In this document: one piece after another, positions 1 to 4,649 of the stretch
How the letters are laid out: each line of letters begins with the position of its first letter
Position numbering within the stretch: the first letter of the stretch is position 1
Source: Methylacidiphilum caldifontis
Lineage (GTDB): Bacteria > Verrucomicrobiota > Verrucomicrobiia > Methylacidiphilales > CAMAQI01
Assembly: GCA_945860255.1 (NCBI GenBank)
Contig: CAMAQI010000125.1
Span: 1-6,938, forward strand
Reading direction: 5' to 3'
Length of the DNA: 6,938 bases
Position numbers and translations under genes: made by a program
The notes under the pieces: generated by a model
Database searches by the model: none
Told to the model about the DNA's origin: nothing
What the model saw: the letters and a program-made list of their open reading frames with translations, nothing else

Positions 1-47
1 GTTAGATTCTTAACTTCAAGAGCCGGGAGTTGGGAAGTGGTGCTCAT
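1..47 (-). CDS. mlaF: Start of ABC transporter ATP-binding protein, probably MlaF (5' fragment; runs off the left edge)
   Basis: Only the first 15 codons are present, reading MSTTSQLPALEVKNL. The pattern of a short variable tail followed by LEVKNL is the usual first beta strand of an ABC ATPase nucleotide-binding domain. The ATG at 47-45 lies 6 bp after the stop of the MlaE-type permease, so the two are almost certainly co-transcribed. The MlaF assignment rests on that position: in Mla systems the ATPase (MlaF) powers phospholipid movement with MlaE. No Walker motif is inside the window, so the family beyond ABC ATPase is inferred. The bases before the ATG are A/T-rich with no Shine-Dalgarno sequence. 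Confidence 0.7.
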   Translation of the reverse strand, partial: MSTTSQLPALEVKNL

Positions 48-53
48 CGTTTT

Positions 54-788
54 TTAAAAAAAGTAAAAAAGAGCTGTTAAGAGACAGTTGGTTGCGAGCA
101 TCGCTTTAAGACAAAGAACGACGGAATTTGTCGTTTCACGTCCGACTCCTTCAGCTCCTCCTTCAACGTTTAATCCTCGATAACAGGCAAGGATCCCGAC
201 AATAAATCCGAAAATAAGGCTCTTCATCAGTCCGCTGCAAAGATCGAGAAGAAAGACCGCTTGGAGAAGTCGACTTCCGTAGTAATAAGGATCCATTCCG
301 AGACTCAAGGTGGAGATCAATGCCCCTCCGAGGAGACCGAGACATTCCCCAATCACGGTCAGACAGGGCATCATGATGGTCATTGCGGCGACTCGAGGCA
401 TAACCAAATAACGAACCGGATCGACTCCCATCACTTCAAGGGCATCGATTTCCTCCGAAACCTTCATCGTTCCTAATTCAGCGGTGATCGAGGAGGCAGA
501 GCGACCGATGACGATGACTGCGGTGATCAGAGGGCCAATTTCGCGAAACATCGAGACCCCCACGAGATCGGCCACATAGTCAATCGCCCCCACCTGTTTA
601 AGTTGGTAAGCTCCTTGCATCACAAGGACGACCCCCATGAACATACAGGCGAGCGAGACGGAGGGAAGGGCAAGAACCCCGACATGGGTCATTTGTTCAA
701 ATAACGCATTGGGTCGGATGTAACGCGGTTTCCAAAAACCGCGAACAAGCCAGTATCCATAGCGTCGAATGAGGGGGATGAAATCCAT
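54..788 (-). CDS. mlaE: MlaE-family lipid ABC transporter permease
   Basis: This is the inner-membrane permease of an Mla-type ABC system, a family that moves phospholipids between the inner and outer membranes. At 244 aa it is close to the usual length for the family. The N-terminus carries an amphipathic, aromatic-rich stretch (residues 3-25), then hydrophobic segments at about 36-57, 84-101, 127-155 and 187-205, and a hydrophobic C-terminus at about 222-244. The family hallmark lies at residues 103-124: AELGTMKVSEEIDALEVMG followed by VDP, the cytoplasmic coupling region facing the ATPase. It starts 5 bp after the stop of a STAS-domain gene and ends 6 bp before an ABC ATPase start, the expected MlaB-MlaE-MlaF set. 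Substrate direction cannot be read from the sequence. The substrate-binding MlaD protein would be expected to the left of the window. No Shine-Dalgarno sequence precedes the ATG. Confidence 0.93.
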   Translation of the reverse strand: MDFIPLIRRYGYWLVRGFWKPRYIRPNALFEQMTHVGVLALPSVSLACMFMGVVLVMQGAYQLKQVGAIDYVADLVGVSMFREIGPLITAVIVIGRSASSITAELGTMKVSEEIDALEVMGVDPVRYLVMPRVAAMTIMMPCLTVIGECLGLLGGALISTLSLGMDPYYYGSRLLQAVFLLDLCSGLMKSLIFGFIVGILACYRGLNVEGGAEGVGRETTNSVVLCLKAMLATNCLLTALFYFF

Positions 789-793
789 GAAGA

Positions 794-1132
794 TTACAAT
801 TTAAGCGTTTGAACTCCACTCGCTAAGTCTGGATGGAACGTAAAAACTTCCTCGAGCCGAACAATTGAAAAGGAGTTTTTGACTCGTGCAGAAAGGCCGC
901 TGAGCGCCATTTTTCCCTGATAGGCGGATGAGGATTGAAAGTATTCAATGAGGGTGGCTAATCCGGATGAGTCGATATAAGTCGTTTCAGAGAAATCGAT
1001 CAAAAGACGAGCGGTTTTAGCAGTGGAGATTTTTTTGAGCTCTTGGCGAAGAAGTGGGGAACTTTCAAGATCGATATCCCCTTGGATCGATAGAATCATT
1101 ACAGTCTCTTCCATTCGAGTCGATGTCGTCAT
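794..1132 (-). CDS. STAS-domain protein, probable MlaB-like partner of the MlaE permease
   Basis: A stand-alone STAS domain (anti-sigma-factor antagonist fold) of 112 aa. From the chosen ATG, residues 11-21 (VMILSIQGDID) form the first strand, LLIDFSETTYIDSSG (43-57) is the core strand and helix cap, and ALSG with the following residues is a later strand. The DSSG at 54-57 keeps the serine that is phosphorylated in SpoIIAA-type proteins. The gene lies 5 bp before mlaE, so it most likely acts as MlaB, which binds and stabilises the ATPase in the MlaFEDB complex. A sigma-regulatory role is possible but nothing nearby supports it. The frame is open to a GTG at 1183, but that adds 17 hydrophobic residues outside the STAS fold. 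The ATG at 1114 is another option. A TAAAAT hexamer (1178-1173) could be a -10 giving a short leader to the ATG at 1132, but no good -35 is visible. Confidence 0.85.
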   Translation of the reverse strand: MTTSTRMEETVMILSIQGDIDLESSPLLRQELKKISTAKTARLLIDFSETTYIDSSGLATLIEYFQSSSAYQGKMALSGLSARVKNSFSIVRLEEVFTFHPDLASGVQTLKL

Positions 1133-1220
1133 GGGAGCAGTGATAGAGTAATAAAAGAGATCGAAAAGAAAGATTTTAGCCACTCTTCCGTTTGTTGGGG
1201 AGAGGGGAGAAGAGGATTAA

Positions 1221-1366
1221 CCGCCAAGGGACGCCAATAACGCCAAGGAAAGGTAATTTTTAACCGCTTATTTTCACTTATAAACGCTGATGATTTAAAA
1301 ACCTCTGCGACTCTGCGCGAGAAACTGCCCTGTATTGGTCTGTGCCGCGTCGCTGCGCCGCTGCGG
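1221..1366. repeat. Composite intergenic repeat: CGCCAA triplet plus paired 8-bp CTCTGCG/CGCTGCG tandems
   Basis: This part of the gene-free interval between the STAS and vapB genes is built from short degenerate repeats. CGCCAA occurs three times, at 1222, 1232 and 1241 (periods 10 and 9). A diverged stretch with ACCGCTTAT and AACGCTGATG follows (about 1263-1293). CTCTGCGA and CTCTGCGC are adjacent at 1303-1318, and CGCTGCGC and CGCTGCGG are adjacent at 1351-1366, each pair followed by a GAAAC-containing tail. I recall similar 'CGCCAAG' and 'CTCTGCG' blocks as multicopy interspersed intergenic elements in several environmental phyla; that is memory, not a search. No ORF here looks coding, and no RNA gene or terminator is evident. 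Confidence 0.6.
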
Positions 1367-1397
1367 GAAACCTCCTCCTGCATTTGAAATGTATTTA

Positions 1398-1437
1398 AGC
1401 TATCCTGCTTACAGGCTATCGAGCTATTAGGCTATTT
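1398..1437. repeat. Degenerate 8-bp tandem repeat (RGCTATNN), five units
   Basis: Five consecutive 8-bp units are AGCTATCC, TGCTTACA, GGCTATCG, AGCTATTA and GGCTATTT. Four of the five fit RGCTAT followed by two variable bases; the second is diverged. On the minus strand the array reads as repeated ATAGCY. The last unit overlaps the 3' end of the antitoxin gene and supplies its TAG stop codon (plus-strand CTA at 1432-1434). Confidence 0.65.
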
Positions 1438-1653
1438 CGCTTTTGTGATGCAACGTGTTTCAATCACTTTTTCCATGAAATCATTTCTTTCGAGTTGAGA
1501 GGTATTTGTAGACTCTGTAAAATTTAAAAAAGCACCTAATGTTCCCGGAACAGGAACGATCCTCTTAATAACCGTTGAAAAGGAATCATTCGATCCCTTT
1601 TTCCATGACTTGAGAAGCCCATAAGACTCATCATCTAATGTGATCGTTTTCAT
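1432..1653 (-). CDS. vapB: VapB-type antitoxin (DUF217 family), no toxin gene adjacent
   Basis: This 73-aa protein has the features of the VapB antitoxins of the DUF217 group: the N-terminus MKTITLDDE, which forms the DNA-binding beta strand of this class, LLKSWKKG at 13-20, then DSFSTVIKRIV (23-33) and PGTLGAF (36-42). Such proteins repress their own promoter and neutralise a PIN-domain VapC ribonuclease, normally encoded immediately downstream and often overlapping. Here the 300 bp downstream hold only repeats and then the STAS gene, and no PIN-like ORF lies upstream, so the antitoxin stands alone. Its last residues (about 55-73) do not match anything I recognise, and the stop codon lies in a tandem repeat unit, so the C-terminus may be altered. 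The start is fixed by the family-typical MKTIT. No Shine-Dalgarno site fits, because a perfect palindrome ends 4 bp before the ATG. Confidence 0.82.
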   Translation of the reverse strand: MKTITLDDESYGLLKSWKKGSNDSFSTVIKRIVPVPGTLGAFLNFTESTNTSQLERNDFMEKVIETRCITKAK

Positions 1654-1657
1654 ATCT

Positions 1658-1687
1658 ATTCATGCTAACACGAATGTTAGCATGAAT
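1658..1687. promoter_or_regulatory. Perfect 13-bp inverted repeat, probable VapB autoregulatory operator
   Basis: The arms ATTCATGCTAACA (1658-1670) and TGTTAGCATGAAT (1675-1687) are exact reverse complements around a 4-bp spacer, CGAA. The site ends 4 bp before the vapB ATG on the minus strand and covers the candidate promoter. Palindromic operators in this position are normal for self-repressing VapB antitoxins. A terminator is unlikely, since no T-run follows on either strand and it lies directly upstream of a gene. Confidence 0.75.
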
Positions 1688-1690
1688 CAA
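1662..1690 (-). promoter_or_regulatory. Candidate vapB promoter (TTGATT, 17 bp, TAGCAT), predicting a leaderless mRNA
   Basis: On the minus strand, TTGATT (1690-1685) matches five of six bases of the sigma-70 -35 consensus apart from small differences at the end, and TAGCAT (1667-1662) matches four of six of the -10, with an ideal 17-bp spacer. The end of the -10 lies 8 bp before the ATG at 1653, so transcription should start at or within a base or two of the start codon. Both hexamers lie in or touch the palindrome, so a protein bound there would block RNA polymerase. The hexamers are read by eye, and their overlap with the palindrome constrains their sequence, so this is moderate evidence. 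Confidence 0.42.
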
Positions 1691-1770
1691 ATTATTTAGA
1701 GTCCATTAACCTTTTCCGTCTCAAACAGGATTTCTCATAAGATTGACACTTTTGAGTAAAACTTTAAAAG

Positions 1771-1776
1771 AGGAGG
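1771..1776 (+). promoter_or_regulatory. Strong Shine-Dalgarno sequence AGGAGG of the CPKCG protein gene
   Basis: AGGAGG lies 3 nt before the ATG at 1780; the register GAGG at 1770-1773 gives 6 nt. It decides the start of the small gene and stands out because nearly all other starts in the window lack such a site. A high translation rate for a small protein would fit. Confidence 0.7.
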
Positions 1777-1779
1777 ACT

Positions 1780-1989
1780 ATGAGTGATACGAGCTGTCCT
1801 AAATGTGGTGATGTCAAAGGATCTTGCGCAACCCCTGCGACTTCGGCGACTGTACAAAATGGAAAAGGGGATGCCCCGCGAAATATAAGTCGTAGTTTCA
1901 GAAATAATTTTGATGGAATCAAATGGGGTTCCTCCTCCAAAAAAACAGCTTCGAAGTCGAAAACCGTTAAAAAGAAATCGAGTCGTTAG
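1780..1989 (+). CDS. Small CPKCG protein of unknown function with a KGDAPR motif and a basic tail
   Basis: I do not recognise this 69-aa protein. It has an N-terminal CPKCG (6-10) plus a third cysteine at 16, which could contribute to a metal site but is one cysteine short of a classic four-Cys zinc ribbon. A central NGKGDAPRNISRSFRNNFD (27-45) is followed by GIKWG. The C-terminal tail (51-69) is almost all Ser, Lys and Thr. Short 'KGD.PR ... F..N(F/Y)D.I.W' proteins occur in phages and bacteria as far as I recall, without a known role. The start is well supported: AGGAGG at 1771-1776 lies just before the ATG and is the only strong Shine-Dalgarno sequence in the window. It lies 37 bp before comB on the same strand, so co-transcription is plausible. 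The basic tail suggests nucleic-acid or ribosome contact, which is inference. Confidence 0.72.
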   Translation: MSDTSCPKCGDVKGSCATPATSATVQNGKGDAPRNISRSFRNNFDGIKWGSSSKKTASKSKTVKKKSSR

Positions 1990-2026
1990 TTATTGCGCTT
2001 GTCTTTGAGGTTTCTCAGAGAGATTT

Positions 2027-2752
2027 ATGGATTCAATCGCTCTCTATGGACCCTCTTTTTGGGCTTCGCAACGTTTTGAACTTCCCCCTCGGACACTTGC
2101 GGTTGTGATTGATGTTTTGAGGGCGACCTCAACGATTGTCACGGCTTTGTCGAATGGCGTTCAACGAATCTCCCCAGTGGCGACTGTCGAAAAGGCTTTT
2201 TCAATTCGGGATCACTCTCCATCGGTCAAATTAGTGGGAGAAAAGGGAGGGGTTCGAATTGAGGGCTTTGATTTCGGGAACTCCCCTCAGGAGTTTTTAG
2301 GGAGGCCTCTCTTTGATTTCGAGTTGGCGATGTTCACGACCAATGGGACTAAGGCCTTCCTTGCGACGAAGAGCGCCCAAGAGGTGATTGCCGCCTCTTT
2401 TTTGAATCTTGACGTGGTGATTGAGAAAGTCTCCCACTGGAACGGTCCCGTCGCCTATTTTTGCGCAGGAACAGGGGTCGATTTTTCTTTGGAAGATGGG
2501 ATTCTGGCAGGAGCGATTATCGATTCGGTTGATCCGGATCATCCTCTGGCCTCCCTCTATCGTTTTACGAAAAATAATCTCCCAAAAGCCTTTAGGAGTT
2601 CAAAGAATGGAACGAACCTTGTAAAAATCGGTTTAGAGTCGGACATTGATCTCTGTCTGCAAAGGAATCGCTTTTCGGTGCTCCCTTATTTTGATTCCAC
2701 TCAAGGATTGATCGATCTTTCGGTAAAATCGAATAAAAAAGAGAATCCGTGA
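2027..2752 (+). CDS. comB: Probable 2-phosphosulfolactate phosphatase (ComB family)
   Basis: The ComB family comprises Mg-dependent phosphatases that convert 2-phosphosulfolactate to sulfolactate. This is a step of coenzyme M synthesis in methanogens, and in some bacteria it belongs to sulfolactate formation. The protein is 241 aa, a normal length. Conserved blocks appear in family order: VIDVLRATST (27-36), GEKGGVRIEGFDFGNSPQEF (71-90), TTNGTKA (104-110), ASFLN (123-127) and FCAGTGVDFSLEDGILAGAII (145-165). The start ATG is preceded by a weak AGAGAGA (2017-2023). The neighbours do not include ComA (phosphosulfolactate synthase) or other CoM genes, so the physiological substrate here is uncertain. 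The C-terminal lysine-rich end (KSNKKENP) overlaps the start of a small downstream ORF by 4 bases. The family call is strong, the reaction less so. Confidence 0.9.
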   Translation: MDSIALYGPSFWASQRFELPPRTLAVVIDVLRATSTIVTALSNGVQRISPVATVEKAFSIRDHSPSVKLVGEKGGVRIEGFDFGNSPQEFLGRPLFDFELAMFTTNGTKAFLATKSAQEVIAASFLNLDVVIEKVSHWNGPVAYFCAGTGVDFSLEDGILAGAIIDSVDPDHPLASLYRFTKNNLPKAFRSSKNGTNLVKIGLESDIDLCLQRNRFSVLPYFDSTQGLIDLSVKSNKKENP

Positions 2753-2901
2753 ATTCAATTTCTCGAATGGAATATCATCTTCTCCACGGAAAGACGGTGG
2801 AGGAGTTCATCGCCCAAGTGACCGTTCTCGGCTATCGGATTGAGCGGTTGGTCAAGAATCAGGGCTTTGGTTTGGCGTGGTTAATCCAGAAGGGGGAATG
2901 A
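2749..2901 (+). CDS. Small 50-aa protein translationally coupled to comB; unknown function
   Basis: An ORF starting with GTG at 2749 overlaps the comB stop as GTGA, a classic coupling arrangement, and runs to TGA at 2899-2901. The peptide begins MNSISRMEYHLLHGKTVEEF and continues with a mixed, well-balanced composition through TVLGYRIERLVKNQGFGLAW to the end LIQKGE. It looks like a small folded alpha/beta protein rather than random translation: HGKTVEEFIAQVTVLGYRI could be a helix-strand unit. An ATG at 2767 would give a 44-aa version. I recognise no family. Its last 50 bp overlap the 3' end of the dihydrouridine synthase gene on the other strand. Support is the coupling geometry and composition only; conservation next to comB in relatives would settle it. 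Confidence 0.55.
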   Translation: MNSISRMEYHLLHGKTVEEFIAQVTVLGYRIERLVKNQGFGLAWLIQKGE

Positions 2902-3916
2902 CTTTCTCCGGATCAAAGGGGAGATCGAAATTCAGATGTCGATCGCAGACCTCAAAGAATTCAGTAACGCTGAGAGAGCGGCGGATCTCGTTGAGAAATT
3001 GATCCTCTACCGCAATTCCCGGGGCGATAAAGTTGAGGTATTTTTTCATTTTGGAGACATGGGTAATCGGCTTCATCTCAGGGAGGCGAACGGTTTCAAA
3101 AAGATCTTCAATGTAATTTCTCAGATCTTTTAACGTGGGCTGGAAAACGGGACGACCTTCATAGGCCTCTTTGATCTGTCGAAAGATCCACGGATTTCGC
3201 ACGGCTCCTCGCCCGATCATCAGTCCTTGGCATCCGGTGAATTGATGGATTTCACGGGCACTTTTTGGGGAACGGACATTACCATTGGCAAAAACAGGGA
3301 AGGGGAGCTGTTGAACTGCTTTTTGGATTCGATCATAATGAACATGGGGACGATAGAGTTCGCGAACGGTTCTCCCATGGACTGTCAGGGCATCGATTCG
3401 ATGTCGGGAGAAGAGTTCTAAGAGCGGTTCGAACTCCTCGGGCGATTCAAAACCGAGGCGCGTTTTTACGGTAAAGGTTCGATGCACCGCGGGGCGAAGC
3501 GCTGAGAGAATCGCGTCGACCGTCTCTGGTGAGCGGAGGAGCCCCCCTCCGGCATTTTTACTACAGACCACCGGAGCAGGACAACCGAGATTCAGATCGA
3601 TCCCTTGAACCTTGTAGGTTTGAAGTTTTTCGGCATTGCGCACTAAAGAGGGGATATCAACCCCGATCATCTGGGCTTGGATCGGATGATCACTCGGATT
3701 TTCGAGGATCGATTTTAAAATATATTTCTCCGGTTTTGAATCGCGATGCACTCGAAAGTATTCCGTGTAGTAGAGATCCGGTTCCCCATAGCGATGAATT
3801 AATTTCCAAAAAGGGAGATCGGTAATATCTTGCATCGGGGCAAGGATCAAAAGTGGGCGATTGACTGGAAAGAACTCTTTTAACGGGCGGTGTAAAAATG
3901 GGGAGGATTGGGTCAT
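2852..3916 (-). CDS. dus: tRNA-dihydrouridine synthase (Dus family)
   Basis: Dus enzymes are FMN flavoproteins that reduce uridines in tRNA to dihydrouridine using NADPH. With the ATG at 3916 the protein is 354 aa. In order it shows APMQDITD (26-33, FMN-binding start of the TIM barrel), AQMIG (81-85), NLGCP (109-113) with the conserved catalytic-type cysteine at 112, KTRLGF (151-156), TVHGRT (178-183), ANGNV (210-214) and LMIGRGAVRNPWIF (232-245, phosphate binding), then the helical C-terminal tRNA-recognition domain. TEYFRVH and GGGLLR give a subfamily flavour I associate with Verrucomicrobiota; I cannot assign A, B or C specificity. An in-frame TTG at 3937 would overlap the upstream ATPase stop by 4 bases and is an alternative start. 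The proline-rich C-terminal tail overlaps a convergent small ORF. The gene is probably the last of the adaptor-ATPase-dus transcript. Confidence 0.93.
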   Translation of the reverse strand: MTQSSPFLHRPLKEFFPVNRPLLILAPMQDITDLPFWKLIHRYGEPDLYYTEYFRVHRDSKPEKYILKSILENPSDHPIQAQMIGVDIPSLVRNAEKLQTYKVQGIDLNLGCPAPVVCSKNAGGGLLRSPETVDAILSALRPAVHRTFTVKTRLGFESPEEFEPLLELFSRHRIDALTVHGRTVRELYRPHVHYDRIQKAVQQLPFPVFANGNVRSPKSAREIHQFTGCQGLMIGRGAVRNPWIFRQIKEAYEGRPVFQPTLKDLRNYIEDLFETVRLPEMKPITHVSKMKKYLNFIAPGIAVEDQFLNEIRRSLSVTEFFEVCDRHLNFDLPFDPEKVIPPSGLTTPNQSPDS

Positions 3917-3933
3917 GGCGATTCTAATATTGA

Positions 3934-4626
3934 TCAAGAGAGAGGAGTGATTGTGGTATCTTTTTCGATGATACCATCTCGGAGGGCAATTTGACGAGGG
4001 GCTTCCGCTGCGATCTTGAGATCATGAGTGACCATGACAACAGTATGGCCTTTTTGATGGAGTTGGCGAAAGAGCTGTAGGATATCGGCTCCTGTTTTCG
4101 AGTCCAAGGCCCCGGTCGGTTCATCGGCGAGGAGAATACGGGGATGATTCACCAACGCTCTCGCAATCGCCACCCGTTGGCATTGCCCTCCCGAGAGTTG
4201 ACTAGGGCGATTCAGGGATCGCTCCTGAAGACCCACGGATGCAATTGCCTCAAGAGCTCTCTTTTTTCGCTCCTTGGCAGAAACCTGTGCGTAGATCATC
4301 GGAAGCTCGACATTTTGAAGGACGTTGAGACGTGGAAGAAGATTGAAACTTTGAAAAATGAATCCTATTTTTTGATTCCGAAGCTGAGAGAGCTCTGAGT
4401 TACTGGATTTTGAGATATCGACGCCATCTAAAACCAGCTTCCCTTGAGTAGGAATATCAAGGCATCCGATCAGCTGCATTAGCGTCGATTTTCCACTCCC
4501 TGAGGGGCCGACGATCGTCATATATTCTCCTTCGTTAATTTGAAGATCAACTTCACGAAGGGCATGGATCTCTTGAGTCCCGATCTTGTAGATCTTGGAG
4601 ATTTTTTGAATTTGAATAATCGCCAT
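3934..4626 (-). CDS. ABC transporter ATP-binding protein, MacB/LolD type
   Basis: This is a complete 230-aa nucleotide-binding domain of the LolD/MacB/FtsE group. It has Walker A GPSGSGKST (40-48), the Q-loop FQSFNLLP with Gln92, the signature LSGGQCQRVAIARAL (144-158), Walker B ILLADEP (164-170) with catalytic Glu169, the D-loop GALD (172-175) and the switch His201 in VTHD. All ATPase residues are present, so it should be active. It follows a MacA-like adaptor gene by 23 bp, so the pair probably powers export of a substrate (drug, peptide, lipid or lipoprotein) across the envelope. This group works with FtsX-type permeases with a large periplasmic domain, but none is encoded here: the next gene is dus. 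The permease must be elsewhere or lost. No Shine-Dalgarno sequence precedes the ATG; the region is a C-run. Confidence 0.93.
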   Translation of the reverse strand: MAIIQIQKISKIYKIGTQEIHALREVDLQINEGEYMTIVGPSGSGKSTLMQLIGCLDIPTQGKLVLDGVDISKSSNSELSQLRNQKIGFIFQSFNLLPRLNVLQNVELPMIYAQVSAKERKKRALEAIASVGLQERSLNRPSQLSGGQCQRVAIARALVNHPRILLADEPTGALDSKTGADILQLFRQLHQKGHTVVMVTHDLKIAAEAPRQIALRDGIIEKDTTITPLS

Positions 4627-4649
4627 GTTGAGGGGGGTCTTGAAATGCT

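Noticed and set aside
1133..1183. GTG at 1183 as the start of the STAS protein
   Set aside because: It adds 17 hydrophobic residues before the STAS fold, and the purine run GGAAGA touches the GTG with no spacing. The ATG at 1132 fits the domain boundary better.
1129..1383. 84-codon minus-strand frame across the repeats, considered as a vapC remnant
   Set aside because: Its residues come from translating the short tandem repeats; no PIN-domain acidic motif is visible and it overlaps the STAS gene start.
1221..1437. CRISPR array
   Set aside because: Repeat units are 6-8 bp and adjacent or nearly so, without 25-40 bp repeats and unique spacers of constant length.
1743..1748. Perfect TTGACA as a -35 box for the CPKCG gene
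   Set aside because: At 15-18 bp spacing the only -10 candidates (such as TAAAAG at 1765-1770) would start transcription at the ATG, downstream of the strong AGGAGG, which would then be useless. The real promoter is probably further upstream.
2297..2542. 81-codon minus-strand frame opposite comB
   Set aside because: Antisense shadow of a conserved gene; composition is not protein-like.
2782..2802. CTCCAC/GTGGAG hairpin as a terminator after comB
   Set aside because: A 6-bp stem with a 9-nt loop, no following T-run, and it lies inside the 50-aa ORF.
3529..3825. 98-codon plus-strand frame opposite dus
   Set aside because: A mirror frame of the well-conserved dus coding region with no protein-like features and no upstream signal.
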